Origin: Muraenolepis orangiensis
Lineage: Eukaryota; Chordata; Actinopteri; Gadiformes; Muraenolepididae
Length of the DNA stretch: 64,000 nucleotides
Direction: 5' to 3'
Assembly (NCBI GenBank): GCA_027704905.1
Contig: CM051022.1
Coordinates: 14,079,001 to 14,143,000, forward strand
Shown in pieces: positions 1 to 64,000 of the stretch. Position numbers and translations under genes: made by a program. Positions within the stretch are counted from its first letter, which is position 1. Every line of letters starts with the position of its first letter. The notes beneath the pieces are model-generated. The model saw nothing but the letters and a program-made list of their open reading frames with translations. It was not told where the DNA came from and searched no databases.

Positions 1-35
1 CACCTCCCCCTCCCCCTCCTCCCCCCCCCCCCCAG

Positions 36-32139
<32,104 letters not shown>

Positions 32140-32285
32140 TGATGGACCTCAGATGAAGGATGGCCCTCCTCCACCTCGCCTGGTCCCCACCACTCAACCA
32201 CCAGTAGATCCATCCACTTGTCGGCCAGAAGTGGGCCAGATTGCAAATGGATGTATTGGATTGAGTTGGCAGGGACACTTTAAAC

Positions 32286-32432
32286 AGTGTGTCTCGGCTT
32301 TTCTTTGAAGGAAGCGCTTACCATCCAACAAGACGCACAGGGTAGGCTGAGGGTATCTTGCTGCGGAATGCCTGGGGTGGGCTGGCAGGGATTGAACCTA
32401 CGACCTTCTGACTGGGAGTCAAAGCTTTGCTC
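32286..32432 (-). mobile_element. tRNA-like SINE remnant
   Basis: Minus strand reads AAAGCTTTGACTCCCAGTCA then GGTCGTAGGTTCAATCCC, an A-box/B-box arrangement, followed by a non-tRNA body. Confidence 0.55.
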
Positions 32433-32436
32433 CGCA

Positions 32437-32680
32437 CCCCCGCCCCCCCTCCCCACCCCCTCCCCACCCCCGCCCCCCCTCCGCACCCCCGCCCCCCCTT
32501 CCCACCCCCGCCTCCCCTTCCCACCCCCGCCCCCCCTCCCCACCCCCGCCTCCCCTTCCCACCCCCGCCCCCCCTTCCCACCCCCGCACCCCCTCCCCAC
32601 CCCCGCCTCCCCTCCCCACCCCCGCCGCCCCCCCTTCCCACCCCCGCCCCCCCTTCCCACCCCCGCCTCCCCTTCCCATC
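32437..32680 (+). repeat. C-rich CCCCACCCCCGCC repeat
   Basis: Imperfect 18-19-bp C-rich units just after the SINE remnant; strongly C/G strand-asymmetric. Confidence 0.9.
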
Positions 32681-32983
32681 AGCAGCACAAGATGATGAAT
32701 CATTGTGAAATGTCCATTATGTAACCAATGAGTCAGCGAGTTTTAATGAGGCGTGGAACAAGACACACAAACATTACACATCAGCCGCAATCTTGAAAAA
32801 CAGACTTCGGCCAACTGACATTCATGTCTTGTTCTACCGGTCGTCGGACGTGTACCTGATGGCAATCTCTCTCTTATTGTTTCTCCATGAAGTAGCCTTC
32901 AGTTGCTGATAACTAATAATGATTTGTTTGTCAGTATATCCAACCGTGTTGGATCCAACCGTGTTGGATCTACTGCTGGTGTG

Positions 32984-33058
32984 GAAGAGGAGAGGAGAGG
33001 AGAGGAGAGGAGGAGAGGAGAGGAGGAGGAGGAGAGGAGAGGAGAGGAGAGGAGAGGA
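32984..33058 (+). repeat. GGAGA repeat
   Basis: Pentamer AGGAG units with a few irregularities. Confidence 0.9.
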
Positions 33059-33550
33059 GTCTAGGGGGAAAGTTGATCCAAACTAATCAAAAGTGACTTT
33101 TCTGCATCTGAGCTCAAGATCAGCCACTGGCTGATATCTGCAAGCCCACAGTTGTTTTGTTTGTTTTCCCCCATCATTTTTATCAGTTACGTCACCGTGG
33201 AAACCACCACGAGAACGCACCGAAACACGAATATCAACCATGAGAGGAAAAATAACAAAAGCATAGAAGATTTCTTCTTCAGTGGTTTCTACTTTTCAAT
33301 ACATCTGGCTTAACATTGCTTTCTGGAGAGCAGAGATCTCCCCCTGTGCAATGCAACGTGGATTCCTGGATAGGGTTATTGAAAAGTAACCGGGCAATAT
33401 CATCTTATTTTTTGGAAAAAGATTCTGTGGAACTACATTTTTCTGTGCTGGAAACAGTCGTCGAGTGTGTATGGATGACACACTGATCTTCTGAAGAAGA
33501 TTGTGTTTCGCAAAACTGCCGGGTTTCTGCTACTACTCCTCATCAGCAAT

Positions 33551-33551
<1 letters not shown>

Positions 33552-33598
<47 letters not shown>
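33552..33598 (+). repeat. GT microsatellite
   Basis: GT run followed by GCGCGTGCC variants. Confidence 0.9.
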
Positions 33599-33599
<1 letters not shown>

Positions 33600-33795
33600 T
33601 GCCTGCGCGTGTGTGTGTGTTCTCTTCTTGTGTCTGTGGGTCTTGACCGACTCAGCAGATTACCGCCGTGGTCTTTGTCACCAGCGAACCTCTCAAACTG
33701 CCTTTGCTTGCATCCTGTCCTGCCGCGAGCAGCTGCCAAGACTTTTGCACTAAAAATAGGCACAGAAACGCTGAAGCCGCTCTCCCCTGTTGGAC

Positions 33796-33796
<1 letters not shown>

Positions 33797-33852
<56 letters not shown>

Positions 33853-33853
33853 G
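33797..33853 (+). repeat. TCTG tetranucleotide repeat
   Basis: About 14 TCTG units, then GACCGCAGACAGACAGAC, which is complementary to the run and could pair back with it. Confidence 0.95.
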
Positions 33854-34029
33854 ACCGCAGACAGACAGACTCAGGAGATGAGTACGACCAAATGTTGTGG
33901 TTTTTGTTGTACTTTGTTGGAAGATCTATGTATGAATCGAGACCGAGACCACAGTATATTTCTATACTTTTCAATCCTTTTCTAACTTTTCCTATGCCTT
34001 TCTTCCTCTTTTTTTACCTTGTTGTGATG

Positions 34030-34084
34030 TCGCCATGGTTTCTGTTGCACCTGTTTCTGTTCACCGCAACAGAAACCATGGCGA
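34030..34084. repeat. Perfect 19-bp inverted repeat
   Basis: TCGCCATGGTTTCTGTTGC at 34030-34048 and its complement at 34066-34084, with a 17-nt loop, in the KIF21A 3' flank. Confidence 0.95.
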
Positions 34085-34907
34085 TCCACCCAAACCATGG
34101 CTTTTAAAGGATGCAACAAGCTTACTTTTAAAAGCCTGGGGGTTAATGATGGTGATTAGGGATCAATTTCATATCACAGACTGTGGCCTGTTTGAGATAA
34201 GCACCTACAAATACAGATGAAAGTCCATATTTCATGTCAGTGGTAGGACCTTTTTGTTGTTGTTTTGTTTCATAATAAGAGTCTTCAACCAGAGAGGAAG
34301 CACCTTATCGCTCAGTCAAATGAGTCCTGAATCTCTGGACTCAAAGAACTGTGTCAGACTTATGAACCTTGGGTCCATGAATTATATTCTGCTGTAATCT
34401 GGGGTCATCAGAAATGTATTTACCTAATTCATGTTTAACGTAATCAAGCACCTTGTTTTGCAGTTCAGTAAATCAAAGTGATCCATTTTCATGTACTGAT
34501 TTGAAGAAAAAAAAAAAAAAGTATTCCCATTTTTACAATCACTGATGATGTGGCGATTTATTAGCATTGTCACAAGTTCACTATAATTGTCGAAAAAAAC
34601 TGCATGTATTTCTAGTATACCAGTATAATATCATGTCTCTTCATTGTTGTGATTTCCATCGATGTTAGTCATTTTTTTCCATATGGCCAGCAGCGCCTTG
34701 GGAACGTGGTCTATAAACAGCCAGACCATGATTGGATTATGCAATTCTCCATAGTAACTGAGGGAGATGTTCTGTGGATACCCAACGTACAGATGGACTG
34801 GTACTGATTGGAACGGTGCAGTGGAAGAAAGCCTGCCGTACGCAACTGCTGTCCCCCCCCCGCATGCCTCCGGACTATTTAGTCATTTAGCAGACTTGAA
34901 GTGAATA

Positions 34908-35582
34908 AGTTTAGGTAGGGGTTAGGGTTAGGGCAGGTAGACGTGTCATGAAGCAGCAGCTAGGGTTAGGGTTAGGGCAGGTAGACGTGTCATGAAGCAG
35001 CAGGTTAGGGTTAGGGTTAGGGCAGGTAGACGTGTCATGAAGCAGCAGCTAGGGGTTAGGGTTAGGGCATGTAGACATGTCATGAAGCAGCAGCTAGGGG
35101 TTAGGGTTAAGGGCAGGTAGACGTGTCATGAAGCAGCAGCTAGGGGTTAGGGTTAGGGCAGGTAGACGTGTCATGAAGCAGCAGCTAGGGGTTAGGGTTA
35201 GGGCAGGTAGACGTGTCATGAAGCAGCAGCTAGGGGTTAGGGTTAGGGCAGGTAGACGTGTCATGAAGCAGCAGCTAGGGGTTAGGGTTAGGGCAGGTAG
35301 ACGTGTCATGAAGCAGCAGGTTAGGGTGAGGGTTAGGGCAGGTAGACATGTCATGAAGCAGCAGCTAGGGGTTAGGGTTTAGGGCAGGTAGACGTGTCAT
35401 GAAGCAGCAGCTAGGGGTTAGGGTTAGGGCAGGTAGACATGCCATGAAGCAGCAGGTTAGGGTGAGGGTTAGGGCAGGTAGACATGTTATGAAGAAGCAG
35501 CTAGGGGTTGGGGTTAGGGTTAGGGCAGGTAGACATGTCATAAAGAAGCAGGTAGGGGTTGGGGTTAGGGCAGGTAGACTGC
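34908..35582 (+). repeat. 44-bp minisatellite containing TTAGGG units
   Basis: Unit GGGTTAGGGTTAGGGCAGGT + AGACGTGTCATGAAGCAGCA + GCTA, about 15 copies. Each holds two or three telomere-like TTAGGG words. Confidence 0.95.
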
Positions 35583-36362
35583 AGACATTGGGGTGTCCAA
35601 GAACTCAGAACCTCTGGGCTGGGAGTCGGCACCCACTACAAACCACCACTGCACACACGCATAAACACACATCCATTGTGCATGTGGCCCCTTTGAAACC
35701 CCATGAGGGTAGTAGTCTGAGCATCCAAGCCTTGAATGAATGAAGTGGACAAGGCTTGAACACATGATGCAGGGGGGAGGGCACAACACCATCTTGCAGA
35801 GCGTTTCACCACAGAACCGCATCGTAACAATAGCCCATGACTCCAGACTGTCTCTGGGGTTACGTCTCATAGCCAATCTGGGCCCACAATCTGCTTCACT
35901 GACACTGACCAGCTTCTGTGTCTTGTCTCCATCGATGTCTGGTATACTTCCAGCCGATGTCTCGTCTCGTCTCGTTAAAGGGGACACTTGTGGTTCTTGT
36001 CCCGTTAATCATTCCAAACTGTTATTGTACAGTAAAACAGATGTTGGTGAATCCATTGTGTGTATACTAGGATATCCAGCCCCGAACGTATTCCTAGCCT
36101 GAAACTGTAGCTGATTTCATTCACCATCATTCTGCTTGTTGTGAGGTTGTACAATCATTTCAGGTTTCCACCGTCTGTAATATGTCACCAGTGTCCTACC
36201 CCTTTTTTGTCAGATGTGTATCATAGGTCTCCTTTAACTGTAACAAAATGGCTGTTTGTGTTGATTTTATTTTTTTTAAACCTGGAGAATGGACTGAATC
36301 GGAGAGCTGGGACAAATATAATATAATAGTCAGAGTCCATTGTGTGTGTGTGTGTGTGTGTG
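35583..36362 (+). other. Unassigned 3' flank
   Basis: No convincing coding exon; the short ORFs do not resemble known proteins. May be distal KIF21A 3' UTR. Confidence 0.4.
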
Positions 36363-36368
36363 AATAAA
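36363..36368 (+). terminator. Candidate polyadenylation signal AATAAA
   Basis: AATAAA follows a short GT run about 4.2 kb after the KIF21A stop. It is a possible end of the KIF21A transcript; no transcript evidence is available. Confidence 0.3.
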
Positions 36369-36439
36369 GGAAATTGTGTTGCTCTCCGCGTCAGGTGAAC
36401 TTCTAGGGGTATTCCAATGTCAGATGCTCTGTGTGTGTG

Positions 36440-36445
36440 AATAAA
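36440..36445 (+). terminator. Candidate polyadenylation signal AATAAA
   Basis: A second AATAAA, followed within about 30 bp by T/G-rich TTTTCTGGTCTGTATTG, which resembles a downstream element. Possible KIF21A 3' end. Confidence 0.35.
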
Positions 36446-37057
36446 ACCATCTGTCAAAAGAACCTTTTCTGGTCTGTATTGTCGGCCGTTTTTTTAACTC
36501 TTTTCTTGCCGTCCATGTACAAAATGAATTGTAGTGCTATTTTTAGTGGCTATACATTCTTCCCGGGCTCCTATCGAAAATTAGTTTCCCGCTGATCAAA
36601 GCGACCTTTTGTAGAGTTGCAGACTAGATAAAGCCGCTCAGTCGCAGGTTTGTTGTTGTTGTCGTGGCAACGGATTTTATAATCAGCATAAAAAAAAAAT
36701 GTTTTGAATTTCCACATTATACCCAAACCATGTAATCGAATTAAATAAAGCCAGCGGTGCTATATACTACACTACACACTGTTGAGCGCTAATCAAGCAG
36801 GCAATAAGTGAATCACATGAAACAATGGTGGCGTAAACAAGAAATATAACGCGTTGAAGTCTATTCACATTAAAGGCAGTGAAGGTCTTCTTCACACCGT
36901 TGTCGACATGCTGTGGAGGTGGTGTGTTATCCTGTTATGTATATATTAAATCAAATTACCGTGAATTCCAAGCAGTATTTTTCTGTTGTTTTGTTCCGTA
37001 TTGTAATTTTACCAGATGTCATTATTATATTAACTACACAAAAAACCCATTATGTGA
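36446..37057 (+). other. Intergenic, unassigned
   Basis: AT-rich, with a further AATAAA near 36744. No gene recognised. Confidence 0.5.
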
Positions 37058-37061
37058 CTAC

Positions 37062-37231
37062 TGTAGTGCCGAGGGACGGGAGTCGGAGGCGGGGTATTTA
37101 AAGTCCAAACGGGACGTTTTATTCCACATTTCTAGCGGAAGAACAACAAAGGAGAGTCCCGTGCACTAATGTCCCCGGCAACACAACACCCCACCCGTAG
37201 CTCCGTGGGTGAATTATGTCACTCCACCACA
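37062..37231 (-). repeat. 3' LTR of the gypsy-type element
   Basis: 170 bp with short inverted ends (TGTGGTG..CACTACA on the minus strand) and a TTTAAATACC TATA-like box. The last 40 bp on the + strand recur at 39781-39820 with one difference. A seven-base G tract (minus strand, 37236-37242) next to it is the polypurine tract. Confidence 0.85.
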
Positions 37232-37247
37232 CAAGCCCCCCCAGAAT

Positions 37248-37565
37248 TCACCCATAGTCAAAATGCCTGTGTCGGGGAGGGACGATGGACCACGGCGAGT
37301 GAGGACAACAGGGGCCGAGGTGGGCAGTGCAGGAGGCGGGGCAGTCGGTGGAGCAACAGGCGGGATCGGGCTGTCCACAAGCTGTCCACGAGGGAAAGGG
37401 TGTCAACGAGGTCAAGGGCACCTTGACAGGAGGCAGGGCGCGCGACATTGGATGTCGGCCTCGACGTGGAGGCTGAGCCAACTCCAATGGCCTGGAAACG
37501 TCCACATGCGCTTGCTTAATCCTGTCAACGGAGACAGTCTCATGTCTACCACCAAGATCCACCAC
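37248..37565 (-). pseudogene. Pol C-terminal tail of the gypsy-type element
   Basis: VVDLGGRHETVSVDRIKQAH-like sequence (here with a Met start by chance) is the usual post-integrase region of gypsy pol. It is separated from the integrase ORF by frameshifts. Confidence 0.75.
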
Positions 37566-37747
37566 CAGGCTCTTGTCCCCGTGTTGTATGACCCTGAACG
37601 GGGTCTGCTGAGCGCAGACCCGGGGACACCCGGTAGGCGGAGGTGCCGTGCTGCGACGTGGGGACAGGTGCGAAGGTCCCGGCCGCCTCCAGCAGGGAGG
37701 AGCGCTGCCTGGCTACAGACCAGGGCACCGTGGCGTCCGGGATGACA

Positions 37748-38683
37748 TCACGGTACTCGTAGAGTCTGGCCGTAAACGAGCTCTGCCGACGAGGACTGCA
37801 GGTCCTCCTTGGGGGCGCACCTGAGACCGAGCATTACCCACGGGAGCTTATCCACCCAGTTGCCGTCCATGAGGCCGGCGCGCAGGGCCGCCTTCATGGA
37901 TCGGTGGAAACGCTCACATAAGCCGTTAGCTTGGGGGTGATAGGCGGTAGTGCGGTGCAGCTTGACCCCCAAACCTTCGGCAACTGTGTTCCAGAGCTCT
38001 GAGGTAAACTGGGAGCCACGGTCGGAGGAGAGGTCTGACAAAGTGCGCAACCCATGTGCTGATGAATGCGCGGGCCACATCGTAAGACGCTGTCGAGGAG
38101 AGGGGAACGGCCTCGGGCCAGCGTGTCGTCCTGTCCACCATCGTGAAGAGGTAGGTGAAGCCGTATGGCGGTGTATTTTAGCCCGTTGACAGGCCACGCA
38201 TGAGTCAACCCAGGTTTTCACGTCTTTCTTAAGTCCCTGCCACACAAACTTCTGAGAAACCAACTTCACAGATGGTTTCCTGCCGGGATGAGAAAGGTTG
38301 TGTATCGCCTCAAAAACGGGCCGGCACCAGTTCGCAGGGACTAGTGGTCGAGGCTGGCCCGTGGAGAAGTCGCACAACAAATTTGCGCCCGAGTCACCAA
38401 CCGCGACCTCCTCCAGGCGGAACCGGAAGTTGAGCCTTGTAAAAAGATCTCGGAGATGCACTTGGTGCTCTTCTTCAGAGGAGCTTGCGACAAGGATGAA
38501 TGACATCTCTCTAAGTGCCGAATCCATCAGCCACTGGAAAGATTGAGCTGTATTTTTAAGCCCAAACGGCATCCTCAGGAACTCAAACAGCCCGAATGGC
38601 ATGACCGCCGCCGTTTTGGGGATGTCTGCGGGGTGCACTGGAACCTGGTGGTAGCAACGCACCAGGTCAACCTTGGAAAACAC
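37748..38683 (-). pseudogene. RT-integrase remnant of the gypsy-type element
   Basis: One open frame carries RT palm sequence (FSKVDLVRCYHQVPV, MPFGLKNTAQSFQ), then jumps to the integrase HHCC finger (HNLSHPGR, CVACQRAK) and core (SDRGSQFTSELW, AYHPQANGLCERFHR). The RT active-site YxDD segment, the thumb and RNase H are missing, so two in-frame deletions have fused the pieces. The first integrase Asp region is also garbled. Confidence 0.88.
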
Positions 38684-39059
38684 AAGTTTGCCCGCCAGGT
38701 GTGCAGAGAAGTCCTGGATGTGGGGGATTGGGTAGCGATCAGGTGTTGTAGCGTCGTTAAGGTGTCTGTAGTCCCCACACTGCCGTCTGATTTAGGGACG
38801 ATGTGGAGCGGCGAGGCCCAAAGGCTGTCCGAGCGTCGGATGATACCAAGACGGCGAACTCCGACTTAGCGACCGCCAGCCTGTCGGGGTTAAGCTGTCT
38901 GGCCATAGCATAGACGGGGGGCCTTTAGTGTCAATGGGGTGCTCAACACCGTGCTTGGTAGTGGCGGCGGAAAAGGTGGGCTGCGTCAAGCTGGGAAACT
39001 CACGGAGAAGACCTTGATATTCGTCACCCTCTGAGAGTGAGCTGGAGAGCCCGCCGTAT

Positions 39060-39425
39060 GTCGCCTCGCCACGGACACATGCGAACGACGAAAAAGTCAG
39101 AGCGTCCAGAGGCTGTTCTTAACGTCTACCAGTAGCCCTTTAGCGCACAGGAAGTCTGCACCGAGGAGGGGGAAGGAGATGTCGGCCGTGACGAAGTCCC
39201 ATGTAAACCGCTGGCCCCCGAAACACAGGTCCACAGCCTTTGTGCCATAGGTTCAGATAGGCGTGTCGTTAGAGGACATTAAATGTGGGCCATGATCTCC
39301 GCCAGCGGTATCGCTCCCCGTAGCCGGCAGGACGCTCCTCTGAGCGCCGGTGTCACAGAGGAATTTGAGCCCGGAGAGAGTGTCTCTGATGAACAGTAGC
39401 CGGTTTGTTTTGCCCACGCTTGCAG
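39060..39425 (-). pseudogene. Protease region of the gypsy-type element
   Basis: Minus-strand frame reads RLLFIRDTLSGLKFLCDTGA then QRSVLPATGSDTAGG; DTGA at 39343-39354 is the retropepsin active-site motif. Confidence 0.8.
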
Positions 39426-39428
39426 CCA

Positions 39429-39779
39429 CTACTGAGTGCAGGCTTTGGGGTTTCCTGTCAGCTTGTAATTACAAGGAGAGCGGCACCTCTTTGCCTTTGC
39501 GCCAAAACGAGCGTGGAAATAGCACATGCCTGTGCTAGCACTGCTGTCGGTAGCCGCGGGTCCTCTGCTAGTAACAGTGTCTCTGCCCGGGGGGCTGTAA
39601 CTGCGTGTCGGGGCTAGTACCTCGGGGGCGGAACGCTGGGTGGCTAGGAAAAAACGGTCAACTTCTTCGGCTAAAGCGCGGTGTTCAGTTATAGTCGTAT
39701 TTGCGAGTGCTATCTGGACATGAGGCGAGACACGAGAACTTGGTTCTTCCTTTCCCAGCAGGCTCAGCATCATTTCCAT
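39429..39779 (-). pseudogene. Gag C-terminus of the gypsy-type element
   Basis: Encodes SPHVQIALANTTITEHRALA and CYFHARFGAKAKRCRSPCNY, the Cys/His end typical of gypsy Gag before protease. The Gag N-terminus is deleted up to the LTR stub. Confidence 0.8.
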
Positions 39780-39824
39780 TCACCCGTAGCTCCGTGGGTG
39801 AATGATGTCACTCCACCACACTAC

Positions 39825-40464
39825 AAAATATAATTTGAAACGGTTTTACATAACTTTTTTTTCCAACGTGTGGCTGTAGCGGTTATCAGATGCAAAAAGA
39901 AAAGTATTGATCGCTAATAGTGGATAGGCTTCTATGTCTGTGTGATGAGGAGAGGACGGACCATCGCTTCCCGGAGAGCACTAATTCACACCGGCATCCT
40001 GCCGTCCCTGGATGACCTGGTTTCAGTTACTGTGTGCTGTAATAACATATTTCCCGGACAGTATCCGAGCAGGGAGCCCATGCAGTTAAGAAGTGCTTTA
40101 GAAACATCCCAGGGCTTCTGTTCTGGGCATACTTCTGTTATTCTGTTCTTCATACTTCATGCTTCTGTTCTGGATGCTATATAGACGGCTGGGGCCGGGC
40201 TGACAACTTCACTAGAGAAGACGTCAGAGATCTGCTGAGGTCTGGTGTAGTAGTGAGAGAGTTGGGATCCCACTTAAGTAAGGTATTATGTGTGTGTGTG
40301 TGTGTGCGTGCGTGCGTGTGTGTCTCTGCGAACCCTCCTGGCTATAAATACCAGCAGTGCTTTATGAGCTGGTGGAGTGGAGGCGTGATCATGGCAGTGC
40401 TCAGCTACCACGGAGAGACCATCCAACTAAACAAAGAAAAAAAGCCACATTGTACAGACACATG
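39825..40464 (+). other. Intergenic, unassigned
   Basis: No coding exon recognised; a short GT run at 40289-40322. Confidence 0.5.
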
Positions 40465-41370
40465 TGTGGATGGATGGATGGGGGAGGGAGGGATGAACTG
40501 ATGGATGGATGGGTGGGGGAGGGAGGGAGGGAGGGATGAACTGATGGATGGATGGGTGGGGGAGGGAGGGAGGGAGGGATGAACTGATGGATGGATGGGT
40601 GGGGGAGGGAGGGAGGGAGGGATGAACTGATGGATGGATGGAAAGGGAGGGAGGGAGGGAGGGATGAACTGATGGATGGATGGAAAGGGAGGGAGGGAGG
40701 GAGGGATGAACTGATGGATAGATGGATAGATGGAAAGGGAGGGAGGGAGGGAGGGATGAACTGATGGATGGGGGAGGGAGGGATGAACTGAAGGATGGAT
40801 GGATGGATGGGGGAGGGAGGGATGAACTGATGGATGGATGGATGGGGAGGGAGGGAGGGATGAACTGATGGATGGATGGATGGATGGGGGAGGGAGGGAG
40901 GAACTGATGGATGGATGGATGGATGGGGGAGGGAGGGATGAACTGAAGGATGGATGGATGGGGGAGGGAGGGAGGAACTGATGGATGGATGGATGGGGAG
41001 GGAGGGATGAACTGATGGATAGGGGAGGGAGGGAGGGATGAACTGAAGGATGGATGGATGGATGGATGGGGGAGGGAGGGAGGGATGAACTGAAGGATGG
41101 ATGGATGGGAGAGGGAGGGATGAACTGAAGGATGGATGGGGAGGGAGGGATGAACTGATGGATGGATGGATGGGGGAGGGAGGGATGAACTGATGGATGG
41201 ATGAGGAGGGAGGGAGTGATGAACTGATGGATGGGGGAGGGAGGGATGAACTGAAGGATGGATGGATGGGGGAGGGAGGGATGAACTGATGGATGGATGG
41301 GGAGGGAGGGAGTGATGAACTGATGGATGGGGGAGGGAGGGATGAACTGAAGGATGGATGGATGGGTGAA
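40465..41370 (+). repeat. GGAT/GGGA minisatellite with GATGAACTGATGGATG blocks
   Basis: About 20 blocks of GGGAGGGAGGGATGAACTGA followed by varying numbers of TGGA units. The purine-rich strand is +. Long minus ORFs (Pro/Ser/His) are artefacts. Confidence 0.95.
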
Positions 41371-41633
41371 TTGGAATGCAGTGGGATACACATTTCTGTA
41401 TTCCACTGTGTGTATCTGTGTGTGTTTGTGTGTGTACACACATACGTTGTGTGCGTGTGTGGGAAGGCCTAGATGGTTTGTGTGAGTGTGTTTGCGTGTG
41501 CGACTGTGCGTGCGTGTGTGTGGAGGCATGTGTGAGTGTGTGAGCTATATTTGGATATGTAGTTGGTCAGTAGCCACAGTGAGGAACCACGAAAGTGCGT
41601 CATCTTTAGAAAGCCATGTTCACACATGCACGC

Positions 41634-41636
<3 letters not shown>

Positions 41637-41720
<84 letters not shown>
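41637..41720 (+). repeat. CA microsatellite
   Basis: Pure CA run upstream of CPNE8. Confidence 0.95.
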
Positions 41721-41724
<4 letters not shown>

Positions 41725-41857
41725 GTATAATCCCGCTCCTGTTCCTATTGAGCTGGCTGTCTTTTGTATTATTCTCACTGGAGGGTCCTCCACTATTCAA
41801 TTAATTAACATCCAATCCCGCCTGGAGAGGGATGAGGGGAGAGTGTTTGTGTGTGTG

Positions 41858-42062
<205 letters not shown>

Positions 42063-42187
42063 GAGAGAGAGGAGTGATGGAGTGAGAGAGGAGAGAGAGG
42101 AGTGATGGAGAGAGGGGAGACGGGGAGAGCGATAGAGAGTGAGAGAATGAGTACGCTAGAAAGAGAGGGATTGAAAGAGGGAGGGTG

Positions 42188-63575
<21,388 letters not shown>

Positions 63576-64000
63576 GTAAGTGTCATCTTAAGTATGCATA
63601 AATGGGTGTGGGACATTTTATCGGTGACAAACATCTCCGTTGTTTCCTCGTTTCTGTTTGTTGTTCCACGTTTGTCTCGGCTCACAAATGCAAATGTTAG
63701 TCGGTGTCTGTTTACACAGTTGCCGTCCTCGTCGTTCGGCGACCATTAGCCACGCGACGCAAACAAACACACCATCTTCCATTAGCTCTGCTGCGCCGCG
63801 GTGTCCATTAATAACTGTGATTAGCGTAGCGGCAATTAGACACCACTATGAGATACTGCTGAGGCCCCAATGAAACCCATTTCCCTCCCGCTGCATCTTG
63901 GGAAATGTTGTTTACGTTCGCTTGGAAAAGATCCAACGTGGAAAAGGAGCAATGACTCAATGTGTCTATTTGTACCAAACCTGTCTGACAACCTTGAAAC
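63576..64000 (+). other. CPNE8 intron 5, partial
   Basis: No exon or repeat recognised up to the end of the window. Confidence 0.5.

Larger units (their letters stand above)
32140..36445 (+). other. KIF21A 3' untranslated and downstream flank
   Basis: There is no coding exon here. The interval holds a tRNA-like SINE remnant, a C-rich repeat, GGAGA and TCTG tracts, an inverted repeat at 34030-34084, a TTAGGG-bearing minisatellite, and unannotated AT-rich sequence such as 33059-33550 and 34100-34900. How far the transcript extends cannot be read directly; the first AATAAA signals I see are near 36363. Confidence 0.5.
37062..39820 (-). mobile_element. Internally deleted Ty3/gypsy-type LTR retrotransposon
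   Basis: On the minus strand, in order: a 40-bp stub of the 5' LTR (39781-39820), gag C-terminus, protease, partial RT, integrase and chromodomain-side tail of pol, a polypurine tract and a 170-bp 3' LTR (37062-37231). CTAC on both sides (37058-37061 and 39821-39824) is a target duplication. The element lacks most of the 5' LTR, the primer site, the gag start, part of RT and RNase H, and has frameshifts, so it is dead. Confidence 0.88.

Noticed and set aside
34908..35582. A true telomere
   Set aside because: TTAGGG words are interrupted by a constant 30-bp segment and genes continue on both sides.
35565..35987. 140-codon minus ORF
   Set aside because: No recognisable domain, overlaps the end of the minisatellite, no splice or promoter evidence.
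40401..41529. Long minus-strand ORFs rich in Pro, Ser, His
   Set aside because: Composition artefact of the GGAT/GGGA minisatellite.

Overview
The window is vertebrate, almost certainly teleost, nuclear DNA. It holds multi-exon genes with GT-AG introns, tRNA-derived SINEs, L2-like LINE tails, solo LTRs and DNA-transposon remnants, and it is unusually full of microsatellites (long GT/CA, CT/GA runs) and minisatellites. That tandem-repeat density recalls codfishes (Gadiformes), but the species is an inference. There is no prokaryotic or organellar material, no CRISPR array and no rRNA or canonical tRNA gene.

Two protein-coding genes lie on the + strand. The first, 36-32139, is nearly all of a kinesin-4 family gene, KIF21A. 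I place 34 coding exons by homology, splice sites and phase. They run from the middle of the motor domain (the P-loop exons lie upstream of the window), through the neck, acidic stretch and coiled coils with the autoinhibitory segment, and a disordered region containing two microexons, to a C-terminal WD40 propeller and the stop at 32137-32139. All phases join except in exons 24 and 25, where the reading frame must shift twice inside C-rich runs. The second gene, from 42529 to beyond the window, is the 5' part of a copine, best matched to CPNE8: five coding exons covering the N-terminus and the first half of C2A, with a 14.4 kb first intron. From memory, human KIF21A and CPNE8 are also neighbours in this order and orientation, so the block looks like conserved synteny.

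Layout: 1-32.1 kb KIF21A, whose introns hold minisatellites (26-bp, 23-bp, 19-bp, 33-bp, 35-bp, 7-bp and 39-bp units), a tandemly repeated exon fragment at 17.1-18.0 kb, and a nested transposon cluster at 26.1-29.6 kb. 32.1-36.5 kb is the 3' flank or UTR with a TTAGGG-bearing minisatellite. 37.06-39.82 kb is a deleted Ty3/gypsy-type retrotransposon on the minus strand with a 4-bp target duplication. 40.4-41.4 kb is a GGAT/GGGA minisatellite. 41.6-42.5 kb is the microsatellite-rich upstream region of CPNE8, and 42.5-64 kb is CPNE8 with repeat-filled introns.

I did not find a new multi-gene system. The points most worth checking are the double frame change in exons 24/25, a valine at the residue equivalent to human KIF21A Met947, the exon-fragment array after exon 18, retroposon tails and microsatellites forming splice signals, a minisatellite born inside a LINE coding sequence, and the nested LTR/MITE cluster with readable target duplications.
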